Assembly: GCF_900105165.1 (NCBI RefSeq)
Contig: NZ_LT629740.1
Span: 1-64,000 of the forward strand
Direction: 5' to 3'
Origin: Mucilaginibacter mallensis
Lineage (GTDB): Bacteria > Bacteroidota > Bacteroidia > Sphingobacteriales > Sphingobacteriaceae
Length of the DNA stretch: 64,000 nt
How positions within the stretch are numbered: the first letter of the stretch is position 1; each line of letters begins with the position of its first letter. The position numbers were made by a program, and so were the translations under genes. Shown here piece by piece: positions 42,442 to 51,341 of this stretch. The notes under the pieces were generated by a model. That model worked only from the letters and a program-made list of their open reading frames with translations, was not told where the DNA came from and made no database searches.

Positions 42442-43638
42442 ATGCTTAGCAACTTAACACAAACTTTCCGCTGGTTTGGGCCTCAGGACCCTGTTACTTT
42501 ACAATCTGTACGACAAACCGGTGCCACAGGCATTGTAACTGCATTACATCATATACCTGTTGGCGAGGAGTGGACTTTGGACGAAATTAACACACGTAAA
42601 GCCATTATTAATGCCGCCGGACTGGATTGGGACGTGGTAGAAAGCGTAAATATTCATGAAAGTATTAAAACCGCCGGCAGTGAGCGTGATAAATATATCG
42701 AGCTGTATATTAAGAGCCTGAAAAACCTGGCTAAGGCTGATATAAAGACGGTATGCTACAATTTTATGCCCGTGCTTGACTGGACACGTACCGACCTGGA
42801 TTATCGCCTGCCAAATAATGCCTCCGCCTTACGATATGATGCACGTGCATTAGCTGCTTTCGATCTGTATATTTTAGAACGTGCAAGTGCATCTGCAACT
42901 TATACGCCTGATCAGCAACAAAAGGCAAAGGCATTTTTGGATGCTTTGAGCGCCGATGAGAAACAACAGCTTATTAATAACCTATTAGCCGGTTTGCCTG
43001 GAACTAATAAAACACTAACCATTCCCGAATTTAATGAGTATCTGCAACGCTATGATAAAACAGATGCTAAGGCCTTAAAAAATAACCTGGCTTATTTTCT
43101 GCAGGGTATTATACCTGCAGCTGAGGAAGCGGGCGTAAAGATGTGCATCCATCCTGATGATCCGCCATTTCCTATATTGGGTTTACCGAGGGTTGTTTCT
43201 ACAGAGGCTGATCTGCTGGATGTGGTTAATTCTTGTCCTTCTCCAAGCAATGGCTTAACTTTTTGTACAGGCTCATTGGGTGCAAGGCCTGATAATGATT
43301 TGCCGGGGATAGTTGAGCGCCTGGGTGCAAATTTTCACTTTTTGCATTTACGCAATGTAAGGCGCGAGGCTGACGGAAGCTTTTATGAGGACGAACACTT
43401 AAATGGCAGTACAGATATGTACGCGGTGATGAAAAATATTATCCTCGAACAAAAAAAACGCGCTGAAAGCGGCCGGGAAGATATTGCCATACCTATGCGG
43501 CCGGATCATGGGCATAAATTGCTTGATGACTTCAGGTACAACACTTATCATGGTTACTCAGCTATCGGGAGATTAAAAGGACTTGCAGAGCTCAGGGGGC
43601 TTGAAATGGGCATTAAACGCAGTTTATTTGACGCTTAA
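42442..43638 (+). CDS. uxuA: Mannonate dehydratase
   Basis: A 398-residue enzyme from the ATG at 42442, where the family's usual start (MLSNLTQTFRWFGPQDPVTL) begins. Conserved blocks are ARQTGATGIVTALHHIP-like (here RQTGATGIVTALHHIPVGEEW), MCIHPDDPPFPILGLPRVVS, LTFCTGSLGARPDNDLP and FHFLHLRNV, which carry the metal-binding His/Cys residues. It removes water from D-mannonate to give 2-keto-3-deoxygluconate in glucuronate breakdown. No uxuB, uxaC or kdgK is adjacent in this window, so the rest of the pathway must be elsewhere. It is the first gene on the right side of the island. Confidence 0.96.
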   Translation: MLSNLTQTFRWFGPQDPVTLQSVRQTGATGIVTALHHIPVGEEWTLDEINTRKAIINAAGLDWDVVESVNIHESIKTAGSERDKYIELYIKSLKNLAKADIKTVCYNFMPVLDWTRTDLDYRLPNNASALRYDARALAAFDLYILERASASATYTPDQQQKAKAFLDALSADEKQQLINNLLAGLPGTNKTLTIPEFNEYLQRYDKTDAKALKNNLAYFLQGIIPAAEEAGVKMCIHPDDPPFPILGLPRVVSTEADLLDVVNSCPSPSNGLTFCTGSLGARPDNDLPGIVERLGANFHFLHLRNVRREADGSFYEDEHLNGSTDMYAVMKNIILEQKKRAESGREDIAIPMRPDHGHKLLDDFRYNTYHGYSAIGRLKGLAELRGLEMGIKRSLFDA

Positions 43639-43789
43639 TTGCTCCGGCTAATTCACTAAGCTCATAACGGGGGAAATTAACACCTGGATTGCTTGATGGC
43701 AATTGATCATTTAGATTTTGTAACAAATAAGTTATTATAAAACATTTGGCAATAATTGTCGTTAATTGTTCAAACAACAAAATAATAAT

Positions 43790-43921
43790 ATGAAAGCTAT
43801 AAAAGTATTAGCGATTATGATGCTAGCGATATTTAGCTATACAGCGGTAAGCGCGCAAACCCATCATCGTCACAAACGCCACAGCAAACATCACTGGCAC
43901 AGAAAACAGCCAAGTAGATAA
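43790..43921 (+). CDS. Small secreted His-rich basic peptide
   Basis: A 43-residue frame with a signal peptide (MKAIKVLAIMMLAIFSYTA, then VSAQ). The predicted mature peptide is about 20 residues, made almost only of His, Lys, Arg, Ser and Gln (THHRHKRHSKHHWHRKQ). A terminator follows directly, and the gene stands alone. I do not know a family. Metal binding, phosphate or polyanion binding are possible from composition only. The signal sequence and terminator make it a convincing gene despite its size. Confidence 0.7.
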   Translation: MKAIKVLAIMMLAIFSYTAVSAQTHHRHKRHSKHHWHRKQPSR

Positions 43922-43925
43922 TGCA

Positions 43926-43960
43926 AAAAAGACCGGTGAATTTAGTTTACCGGTCTTTTT
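43926..43960 (+). terminator. Intrinsic terminator
   Basis: AAAAAGACCGGT and its complement with an 11-nt loop and a T run, right after the small peptide gene. Confidence 0.92.
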
Positions 43961-44054
43961 TGTTTTATGCGGATTGTTAATAAGGCAATTGTTAAAGTAT
44001 AGTATTAAGGTCTTTATTTTTACTTTTGATACTCCAACATCTAATTCCTAAGAT

Positions 44055-44897
44055 ATGAGTGCATCAATCAATAATTCTTTACAGGCCAGAGCCGAAACCT
44101 TCAGGGAGCTTCACCAGCGTACAGGCATATTTGTTATACCTAACCCCTGGGATGCAGGTTCAGCTAAAGTATTTGAAATCCTGGGTTTTAAAGCACTGGC
44201 AACTACCAGCGCGGGCGTCGCATTTTCGTTTGGCAGGGCCGATGGGATAAGCGGTGTAAGCCGTGATGAAGCCCTACAAAATGCAAAAGATATTATAAAT
44301 GCAACTAATTTACCGGTATCGGCCGATCTGGAGAATGGCTATGGCGATAGTCCTGAAGCTTGTGCCGAAACTATTTTATTAGCAGCAAAAGCTGGCCTTG
44401 CCGGTGGCTCTATTGAAGATGCTACCGGTAATTCGCTTGATCCGATATATCCATTTGAGCATGCTGTTGAACGTGTAAAGGCCGCGGTAAAGGCTGCGCA
44501 TAGCCTCCCTTATCCGTTTACGTTAACAGCCAGGGCTGAGAACCTGCTCCATGGAAAGATGGATTTAAAGGACACTATACGCCGTTTAGAGGCATTTGCC
44601 GATGCTGGCGCAGACGTACTGTTTGCTCCCGGTTTAAAAACACTTGAAGATATGGAAACCGTGGTAAAGGCAGTGGCCCCGCGACCTGTTAATGTAATAA
44701 TGGGATTCCCTGGCAGTACCATCACGCTTGACATGCTTGCTGATATTGGCGTTAAAAGAGTTAGTGTAGGCTCAGCATTACTGCGGGCTGCCTATGGCGC
44801 TTTTTTCCGTGGTGCGGAAGAGATCATGCAAAAAGGCACGTTTACTTTTGCAAATGATGCTAAGCCTTATGCGGAGATAAATGAGTTGTTTAAGTAA
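44055..44897 (+). CDS. Isocitrate lyase / PEP mutase family enzyme
   Basis: A 280-residue TIM-barrel protein. Family blocks: FVIPNPWDAGSAKVFE, TTSAGVAFSFGRADG, SADLENGYGDSPEA (Mg-binding acidic residues), GGSIEDATG, TARAENLLHG, and VNVIMGFPGS. The KKCGH active-site loop of true isocitrate lyase is not present, so it is more likely a PEP-phosphonomutase-like C-C or P-C lyase such as oxaloacetate-type or methylisocitrate-like hydrolase. The exact substrate cannot be told. It stands alone and ends at a good terminator. Confidence 0.88.
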   Translation: MSASINNSLQARAETFRELHQRTGIFVIPNPWDAGSAKVFEILGFKALATTSAGVAFSFGRADGISGVSRDEALQNAKDIINATNLPVSADLENGYGDSPEACAETILLAAKAGLAGGSIEDATGNSLDPIYPFEHAVERVKAAVKAAHSLPYPFTLTARAENLLHGKMDLKDTIRRLEAFADAGADVLFAPGLKTLEDMETVVKAVAPRPVNVIMGFPGSTITLDMLADIGVKRVSVGSALLRAAYGAFFRGAEEIMQKGTFTFANDAKPYAEINELFK

Positions 44898-44950
44898 AGA
44901 AAGTTGCATCCGTGAGCTTAAGTCATAGACTTAAGCCAGTATAAAAAGAG

Positions 44951-44979
44951 AAAGGGCTGATCCAATGGATCAGCCCTTT
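44951..44979 (+). terminator. Intrinsic terminator
   Basis: AAAGGGCTGATCC, AAT, GGATCAGCCCTTT, then TTC, after the PEP mutase family gene. Confidence 0.88.
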
Positions 44980-44987
44980 TCTGTACT

Positions 44988-45036
44988 GGTTTCAGTTTAT
45001 AACTGAAACCCTGGATAAAGTCAGTTTGTAACTGAC
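44988..45036 (-). terminator. Two related hairpins at the end of infB
   Basis: GGTTTCAGTT-TAT-AACTGAAACC (44988-45010) and GTCAGTT-TGT-AACTGAC (45020-45036). Both share TCAGTT/AACTGA. They lie just past the infB stop and probably end the operon transcript. Confidence 0.6.
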
Positions 45037-45038
45037 TA

Positions 45039-48000
45039 TTATAACTTCCTTTTTACTTCAACATTTTCGTAAGCTTCAACAATGTCGCCAACTTCAATGT
45101 TATTAAAGTTCTGGATATTTAAACCGCACTCGTAGTTAGCGCTAACTTCCTTAACATCGTCTTTAAAGCGTTTTAATGAAGCCAGTTCGCCGGTGTAAAT
45201 TACCACACCCTCGCGGATGATACGTATTTTACTGTTACGTGTGATCTTACCATCAAGTACCATACAACCTGCAATTGTACCAACCTTGCTGATCTTGAAT
45301 GTTTCACGTATCTCAACGTTCGCTACGATCTTCTCTTCAAATGTTGGCGCAAGCATACCTTCCATCGCTGCCTTAATTTCATTTATGGCGTCATAAATGA
45401 TAGAGTAAAGCCTGATGTCGATCTGCTCAGCCTCGGCTAATTTACGGGCACTTCCTGATGGACGAACCTGGAAACCGATGATGATCGCATCAGATGCGGA
45501 AGCCAGCAATACGTCAGATTCTGAGATCTGACCAACTGCTTTTGATATGATGTTAACCTGTATCTGTTCGGTTGAAAGTTTCAGTAATGAATCAGACAAT
45601 GCTTCGATTGATCCATCCACGTCACCCTTAACAATAATATTAAGTTCCTTAAAGTTACCAACTGCCAAACGGCGGCCGATCTCATCAAGTGTAATGTGTT
45701 TTTGTGTACGTAAGCCTTGTTCGCGTTGTAATTGTAAACGTTTGTTTGCAATTTCACGCGCTTCAACTTCACTTTCCAACACGTTGAACTTATCACCCGC
45801 GGTAGGCGCACCCTGCATACCCAGCACCTGTACCGGTGTTGATGGTCCTGCAGATTCAACTCTTTGTCCGCGTTCATTAGTTAACGCCTTAACACGTCCG
45901 CTGTAACAGCCTGCTAATATCGGGTCGCCCACTTTTAAGCGGCCTGCCTGTACCAATATGGTGGTAACAATACCACGGCCTTTATCAAGCGCAGCTTCAA
46001 TAACAGTACCAACGGCACGTTTATTAGGGTTAGCCTTAAGTTCTAACAGCTCAGCCTCAAGCAATACTTTTTCCAATAACAGTTCAACATTCAAGCCTGT
46101 TTTGGCTGATATTTCCTGCGACTGGTATTTACCGCCCCACTCTTCAACCAAAATATTCATGGCTGATAGTTGCTCGCGTATTTTATCCGCGTTAGCGCCC
46201 GGCCTGTCAATTTTATTGAATGCGAAGATGATTGGTGCGCCTGCAGCCTGTGCGTGGTTTATGGCCTCGCGGGTTTGCGGCATCACGCTATCGTCAGCGG
46301 CAATTACTATAATAACAATATCTGTTACCTGTGCACCCCTTGCACGCATGGCGGTAAACGCCTCGTGGCCCGGTGTATCCAGGAATGTGATCTTTCCTTT
46401 ATCGCCTGGTAAAGTAACTTCATAGGCACCAATGTGCTGGGTTATACCACCCGCTTCGCCACCTATTACGTTTGTTTTACGTATAAAATCAAGCAATGAT
46501 GTTTTACCGTGGTCAACGTGGCCCATTATGGTTACGATTGGCGCACGCGGAACAAGATCGGCAGGATTATCAGGCGTGTCAAGACTGCCTTCTTCATCCT
46601 GTGGTTTCACAAACTCTATCTGGTAACCAAATTCATCAGCCACAATAGCCAGCGTTTCCGCATCAAGCCTTTGGTTAATGGAAACGAACATACCCAAGCT
46701 CATACAAGTTGAGATGATCTGCGTTACCGGCACATCCATCATCGCTGCCAGCTCATTAGCTGTAACAAATTCGGTAGCCTTTAATACTTTCGATTGTGAT
46801 TCTTGTTCTAATGCCAGTTCTTCGGCAGTTGCAGCTACATCATCGCGTTTTTGGCGGCGGAATTTTGCACGTTGTGCAAATTTACCCGACTTACCAGCAC
46901 CGCTTAAACGTGCTAAAGTTGCCTTGATCTGGTCTTGTATATCTTTTTCCGATGGTTCTTCCTTAGGAGTTGAACTATGCGGAGGATTGTTTCTGTTATT
47001 CCTGAAATCAGGGCGATTACCACCGCCATGTCCCTGGCCACCGCCAGCTTGCGGGCTATTACCCCTGTTCCTGAAATCAGGACGGTTAGGGTTTATAGGA
47101 TGTGCAGGTGCCTGGCCGGCTGGCGGATTCTGGCCTTGACCCTGGCCCTGGTGGTTTCCACCACCCTGACCTTGCTGGTTATTGTTACCACCGCCCTGGT
47201 TGTCTTTACGTTTTCTTTTGCGTTTATGATCTGCCTGGCTGTTTGATGATGATGCTACCGGGTTACGTTTTGGCGGTGTTACCGGTAATTGTATCTTACC
47301 AATAACATTCGGGCCTGTTAAACGCTCGGCTTTTGCGCGTATTACTTCATCGTCCTGTGGTTCTTCAACTACAGGCGCAGGTGCTTCAGCAGCAGCTTGC
47401 GGTATTTCAACAACTGGAGTTGCCGGTGCGGCAGAGGCCTGTACTACAACAGGTGCAGGAGCAGGTTCTGGTGCCGGTATTTCAACTTTTGGCGTTTCCG
47501 GAACTACTTCCTTCTTCACTTCAACTACAGGCTCTGGCTGTTTTACTTCTTGTTTTGGCTCAGGATCCGGTGCCGGGGTTGGTGCAGGAGCAGGAGTTGG
47601 CACGGGGGCAACAACTTCCTTTTTAACCTCAACGGGTTCTTTCTTATCACCAAACTGTGGTTTTGCGAAAGGATTGCCAAGGTCAATCTTGCCAACTATT
47701 TTCACACCCGGTAAAGTTTCGGCATTGGTTTCCTCCACCTTTTTAGGCTCAGGTTCCGGTGCTTTTGGCTTTTCAGTAGGGTGCGGCGCGTAATTGCCTG
47801 CATTTTTGATCAGTATTTCCTCGTTCTCAAAATCCCTTGACCTACGGAACTCAGCAGGTTTTTCAGCCTGTCCGGGTTCGTCCTTCCTGATTTTGCCGAT
47901 ACTGATCTGTTTGGCTTCTTCTTTAATACTTTTGTCAAAAGCAAACTCCTTTAACAAAGCATTGTACATGTCGTTATCCAGCTTGGCCATCGGCTGTTTC

Positions 48001-48104
48001 TCTACCTTATAGCCTTTGGTAGCTAAAAAATCGACAATGGTACCCATACCAATGTTCAGCTCTTTTACTGCTTTAAATAACTTTATAGATTTGTCTTCTG
48101 ACAT
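45039..48104 (-). CDS. infB: Translation initiation factor IF-2
   Basis: A 1021-residue IF-2. The N-terminal domain begins with an IF2_N-like helix pair ([21 protein letters not shown]). A low-complexity Pro/Ala/Glu linker (about 105-255) and a Gly/Asn/Gln-rich stretch (about 300-375) follow. A second IF2_N unit is at about 443-470, and the GTPase has GHVDHGKT at about 528-535, DTPGHEAF near 576 and NKID near 631. Domains II-IV follow. It positions initiator tRNA on the 30S subunit. It is the last gene of rimP-nusA-infB. The linker's base composition opens long false frames on the other strand. Confidence 0.98.
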   Translation of the reverse strand: MSEDKSIKLFKAVKELNIGMGTIVDFLATKGYKVEKQPMAKLDNDMYNALLKEFAFDKSIKEEAKQISIGKIRKDEPGQAEKPAEFRRSRDFENEEILIKNAGNYAPHPTEKPKAPEPEPKKVEETNAETLPGVKIVGKIDLGNPFAKPQFGDKKEPVEVKKEVVAPVPTPAPAPTPAPDPEPKQEVKQPEPVVEVKKEVVPETPKVEIPAPEPAPAPVVVQASAAPATPVVEIPQAAAEAPAPVVEEPQDDEVIRAKAERLTGPNVIGKIQLPVTPPKRNPVASSSNSQADHKRKRKRKDNQGGGNNNQQGQGGGNHQGQGQGQNPPAGQAPAHPINPNRPDFRNRGNSPQAGGGQGHGGGNRPDFRNNRNNPPHSSTPKEEPSEKDIQDQIKATLARLSGAGKSGKFAQRAKFRRQKRDDVAATAEELALEQESQSKVLKATEFVTANELAAMMDVPVTQIISTCMSLGMFVSINQRLDAETLAIVADEFGYQIEFVKPQDEEGSLDTPDNPADLVPRAPIVTIMGHVDHGKTSLLDFIRKTNVIGGEAGGITQHIGAYEVTLPGDKGKITFLDTPGHEAFTAMRARGAQVTDIVIIVIAADDSVMPQTREAINHAQAAGAPIIFAFNKIDRPGANADKIREQLSAMNILVEEWGGKYQSQEISAKTGLNVELLLEKVLLEAELLELKANPNKRAVGTVIEAALDKGRGIVTTILVQAGRLKVGDPILAGCYSGRVKALTNERGQRVESAGPSTPVQVLGMQGAPTAGDKFNVLESEVEAREIANKRLQLQREQGLRTQKHITLDEIGRRLAVGNFKELNIIVKGDVDGSIEALSDSLLKLSTEQIQVNIISKAVGQISESDVLLASASDAIIIGFQVRPSGSARKLAEAEQIDIRLYSIIYDAINEIKAAMEGMLAPTFEEKIVANVEIRETFKISKVGTIAGCMVLDGKITRNSKIRIIREGVVIYTGELASLKRFKDDVKEVSANYECGLNIQNFNNIEVGDIVEAYENVEVKRKL

Positions 48105-48163
48105 TTATTAATTTTTCTCTTCTTTATTTGTGCAAAAATACGATTTTAATTTTGCTTTTATCT

Positions 48164-49399
48164 TTATTCAAACTCAGCTTGCAGTATTGATAACACTTCT
48201 TTAACTGTTTCTTCTTCTAAATCGGTACGTTTAACCAATTCGCCAACAGTTAATGCCAGTACTGATTTTGCTGTATCCAAACCAATGCGTTTAAATTCAT
48301 CAAGGATCCAGCTATCAATTTCGTCTGAGAATTCTTCGATATCCACATCTTCATCCTGCTCATCAGCCTCGCGGTAAACATCTATTTCATAACCTGTAAG
48401 TTTACCTGCCAGTTTAATGTTATGACCGCCACGGCCGATTGCTAATGAAACCTGATCAGGTTTTAAGTAAACCGCCGCTGTTTTTTTCTCATCATCTAAC
48501 TTAATAGAAGTGATTTTAGCAGGCGATAAAGCACGCTGAATATACAACTGTAAGTTATTGGTGTAGTTGATAACGTCGATATTTTCGTTTTTCAACTCAC
48601 GTACTATACCGTGTATGCGTGATCCCTTCATACCTACGCAGGCACCAACCGGGTCAATACGATCGTCATATGATTCAACCGCTACCTTAGCGCGCTCTCC
48701 TGGTTCACGAACAATTTTCTTGATAGTGATTAAACCGTCAAAAATTTCGGGAACTTCCAATTCAAATAAGCGCTGTAAAAACTCAGGCGCTGTACGTGAA
48801 ATGATGATCTTTGGATTGCTGTTCAGCATATCTACCTTACTTACAACAGCTTTTACGCTATCGCCTTTTTTAAAGTAATCGGCAGGTATCTGCTCTGATT
48901 TTGGTAATAAAAGCTCATTGCCTTCATCATCCAATACCAAAGTTTCCTTTTTCCAAACCTGGTAAACTTCGCCGGTTACGATCTCACCAACACGGTCTTT
49001 ATATTTTTTGAAAATTTCGTCCTTTTCAAGTTCTAAAATCTTAGAAACAAGTGTTTGGCGTGCAGCAAGTATAGCGCGGCGACCGAAACTCTCAAGCGTT
49101 ATCTGCTCAATGTACTCGTCACCTACTTCCAGGTCTGCATCCAGTTTCTTTGCCTCAGCCAATTCAATTTCCAGGTCATCATCTTCAGAGAAGCCATCTT
49201 CCATAACCACACGTGTGCGCCAAATTTCAAGGTCACCGTTATCTGTGTTTACAATCACATCGCAATTCTCATCGTTACCGTATTTTTTACGGATCATGCT
49301 CCTGAAAACGTCCTCAAGAACGCTCATCATGGTTGGCCTGTCGATGTTTTTGAAATCTTTAAATTCCTGAAAAGAATCAATTAAATTAATATTGCTCAT
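48164..49399 (-). CDS. nusA: Transcription termination/antitermination factor NusA
   Basis: A 411-residue NusA with the usual order: N-terminal RNA-polymerase-binding domain (about 1-125), S1 domain (VGEIVTGEVYQVWKKETLVL), KH1 and KH2 with DPVGACVGMKGSRIHGIVREL and VSLAIGRGGHNIKLAGKLTG. A short C-terminal acidic helical part with SVLALTVGELVKRTDLEEETV resembles one acidic-repeat domain. It modulates pausing and termination. It is preceded by rimP (80-bp gap) and followed by infB (59-bp gap), the classical nusA operon. Confidence 0.98.
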   Translation of the reverse strand: MSNINLIDSFQEFKDFKNIDRPTMMSVLEDVFRSMIRKKYGNDENCDVIVNTDNGDLEIWRTRVVMEDGFSEDDDLEIELAEAKKLDADLEVGDEYIEQITLESFGRRAILAARQTLVSKILELEKDEIFKKYKDRVGEIVTGEVYQVWKKETLVLDDEGNELLLPKSEQIPADYFKKGDSVKAVVSKVDMLNSNPKIIISRTAPEFLQRLFELEVPEIFDGLITIKKIVREPGERAKVAVESYDDRIDPVGACVGMKGSRIHGIVRELKNENIDVINYTNNLQLYIQRALSPAKITSIKLDDEKKTAAVYLKPDQVSLAIGRGGHNIKLAGKLTGYEIDVYREADEQDEDVDIEEFSDEIDSWILDEFKRIGLDTAKSVLALTVGELVKRTDLEEETVKEVLSILQAEFE

Positions 49400-49479
49400 T
49401 TTTCATTAAATTGTTTGTTCTTACAAGGTAATGAAGCTATCATGAGCTTGTTGTTTTATGTGGCAGCTCATGATGGTTC

Positions 49480-49944
49480 CTACTTGAATGATATTAAAAC
49501 TTTTGTTTCTGTTATTTGATTAATAGGGATAACGCTTTCAATTACTTCAGCCTTTTTTCCCTTTTCCTTTATTTTTTCTTCAATCAGTATCGCGTCCTCT
49601 GTTATGGAGCTTAGCTTACCTTCTCTTTTGGTGCCATCGGCCATTTTAATAGCCAGATCGCGGTTTATATTTTTTGCGTATTGGCGTAATAATGTGAGCG
49701 GCGTATCAATCCCGGGTGATGAAACCTCTAAATTATAAGCGGTTTCAATAACACTTTCTTCTTCCAGATGAAAGCCTACATGCCTGCTTATGGCCACACA
49801 ATCGCTAATCCCAATACCTTTATCGCCATCAACCAAAATGATCAGTTTTCCGTTGGAGTGCATTTTTACATCCACTAAAAACAGATCGGGCCTGTCGGCA
49901 ATCTTTTCTTCAACCAGTTCTTTTACTCTTTTTTCAATATTCAT
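49480..49944 (-). CDS. rimP: Ribosome maturation factor RimP
   Basis: A 154-residue RimP. Key blocks are IVDGDKGIGISDCVAISRHV and NLEVSSPGIDTPL, the conserved central motif of the family, then a C-terminal SH3-like domain with KREGKLSSITEDAILIE. It acts in 30S subunit maturation. It is the first gene of the nusA operon. A GC-rich hairpin 36-56 bp upstream is more likely the terminator of the lipoprotein gene in front than an attenuator. Confidence 0.95.
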   Translation of the reverse strand: MNIEKRVKELVEEKIADRPDLFLVDVKMHSNGKLIILVDGDKGIGISDCVAISRHVGFHLEEESVIETAYNLEVSSPGIDTPLTLLRQYAKNINRDLAIKMADGTKREGKLSSITEDAILIEEKIKEKGKKAEVIESVIPINQITETKVLISFK

Positions 49945-49979
49945 TACCTGTGTTTGATAATTTGATTGATAAACTAAAA

Positions 49980-50000
49980 GAGGGGGCTAAGCGCCCCCTC
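49980..50000 (-). terminator. GC-rich intrinsic terminator
   Basis: GAGGGGGC/GCCCCCTC with a 5-nt loop, followed on the minus strand by TTTTAG. It lies between the lipoprotein gene and rimP. Confidence 0.8.
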
Positions 50001-50051
50001 GATTTTAATTTGGATGCAAATATACTAAATTTTATTAGAGTTGCAAAGCGG

Positions 50052-50471
50052 TTATTGCTTAAAAATCAAATCTGTATATGTGGGTTTACCTAATTTTTTG
50101 TGCTGCTTAATATCCTCCCATATGCTGCTGCCTTGTGCATAGTGATAATAGCGTGCAAAATAGGTTTGGTGATTCAGGAATGGCGTATCAGGCGTAAATA
50201 CAACTGTGCTATCAGTAACCAGGTATTTGCCGGGCTGCGGCTTCTGAAAATCTATCATATCGGTATCAGCGGGCATGCGGTAAACGGGGATTAAACTTTG
50301 CCAGTTGGCAGTTGAGGTATCCTGATTTATTTCCTGTACGGTGTTGTAATCCAGCCCGGTGAATTTGAGCGAGCGGTTATTATTAATAAGACCGATGCGT
50401 ACAACGGGCAGTTTAGGTTTTGAGGTACAACCCAAACAGATGAGCAATAATAACAGCGCGGCTTTTTTCAT
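50052..50471 (-). CDS. Hypothetical lipoprotein
   Basis: A 139-residue lipoprotein: signal AALLLLLICLGC with the lipidated Cys in LGC, followed by TSKPKLPVVRIGLINN. The rest is beta-rich (SLKFTGLDYNTVQ, GKYLVTDSTVVFTPDTPF, TYFARYYHYAQG). I do not recognise a family. Its position before rimP is probably not functional, because a strong terminator separates them. Confidence 0.8.
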   Translation of the reverse strand: MKKAALLLLLICLGCTSKPKLPVVRIGLINNNRSLKFTGLDYNTVQEINQDTSTANWQSLIPVYRMPADTDMIDFQKPQPGKYLVTDSTVVFTPDTPFLNHQTYFARYYHYAQGSSIWEDIKQHKKLGKPTYTDLIFKQ

Positions 50472-50639
50472 TTTTTTGGGACAGGATACTATAACAAAGT
50501 TGCTATGATTTGTGATAATAAAAAATTAAAACTTGTAATAGGCTGTTTTAAGGTTAAATTGCTTTGGATGAATGATTTAATGAGACATAGCTATAGGTCG
50601 TTGCTGAAAACTGTTGATTGGATAGGGAAATAAAATTAA

Positions 50640-50746
50640 GTCATGCTGAACTTGTTTCAGCATCCCACATGCTTAGTGTACATCTTTCAAGTATAAGCCA
50701 AGCAAGTTGCTCGTCCTATGAGATCCCGAAACAAGTTCGGGATGAC
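50640..50746. repeat. 107-bp palindromic repeat, copy 1
   Basis: Left arm GTCATGCTGAACTTGTTTCA, right arm GAAACAAGTTCGGGATGAC. Each arm holds its own mini-hairpin (GCTGAA...TTCAGC and CCCGAA...TTCGGG). It lies 18 bp past the stop of the GIY-YIG gene. Confidence 0.88.
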
Positions 50747-50763
50747 GGGCAGTTAGTGAGATT

Positions 50764-51060
50764 TTATGTTTTTAATTGATCTTTTAAATCTTTCATTTCA
50801 GGATTCATTGATTGAATTAACTTGATTTTCCAATCCTTATGCCAATTTTTCAATTGCTTTTCCCGGTCAATAGCATCAGTAATTCTTTCGAAGTATTCAT
50901 AAAATACCAAATCATAAAGCTTATACTTTTTTACAAACGCTGACCCTTCGCCATTAACATGTTGCCATACTCTTGATTCAAGGTCGCTGGTTACACCGAT
51001 ATAAAATGTTGTTCGATATTGGTTCGACATAATGTATATGTGGCCTTGTTTTAATAGCAT
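50764..51060 (-). CDS. GIY-YIG domain protein
   Basis: A 98-residue single-domain protein. The GIY-YIG core reads GHIYIMSN, then TFYIGVTSDLESRVWQH (the Tyr, Arg and His/Glu residues), then YEYFERITDAIDREKQLKNWHKDWK, which is the usual small UvrC-like/COG2827 form. The conserved Glu appears in DREKQLK. Such proteins may be nicking enzymes, but most are uncharacterised. The gene is enclosed by three copies of a 107-bp palindrome, 18 bp after its stop and 28 bp before its start. Confidence 0.9.
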   Translation of the reverse strand: MLLKQGHIYIMSNQYRTTFYIGVTSDLESRVWQHVNGEGSAFVKKYKLYDLVFYEYFERITDAIDREKQLKNWHKDWKIKLIQSMNPEMKDLKDQLKT

Positions 51061-51087
51061 ACTTTTTTCTAATAGTTAAAATCTTCC

Positions 51088-51194
51088 GTCATGCTGAACT
51101 TGTTTCAGCATCCCACATGCTTGGTGTACATCTTTCAGGTGTAAACCAAGCAATCCGCTCATCCTGTGGGATCCCGAAACAAGTTCGGGATGAC
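51088..51194. repeat. 107-bp palindromic repeat, copy 2
   Basis: Same ends and length as copy 1. The inner part has GCTTGGT...ACCAAGC, an extra stem. Confidence 0.88.
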
Positions 51195-51210
51195 GGTTTG
51201 AAAAAGTCAA

Positions 51211-51317
51211 GTCATGCTGAACTTGTTTCAGCATCCCACATGCTAAGTTTACGCCAAGCAGGTTTAAACCAAGCAACTTGCTCATCCTGTGAGATCCCGA
51301 AACAAGTTCGGGATGAC
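51211..51317. repeat. 107-bp palindromic repeat, copy 3
   Basis: Same ends and length; only 16 bp separate it from copy 2. The arms are nearly identical to the other copies while the middle is more diverged. Confidence 0.88.
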
Positions 51318-51341
51318 GGGCGGTGATATATGGGCTATAAA

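Noticed and set aside
45547..47714. Several long open frames on the plus strand opposite infB
   Set aside because: They lie antisense to the IF-2 linker and GTPase, whose codons are repetitive; none has a signal, domain or plausible leader.
49980..50000. Attenuator in the rimP-nusA-infB leader
   Set aside because: The hairpin is followed by a T run and lies directly after the lipoprotein gene on the same strand, so a plain terminator is simpler.
51076..51326. Open frames of 69 codons on both strands
   Set aside because: They are created by the 107-bp palindromes; the encoded words simply repeat the palindrome.
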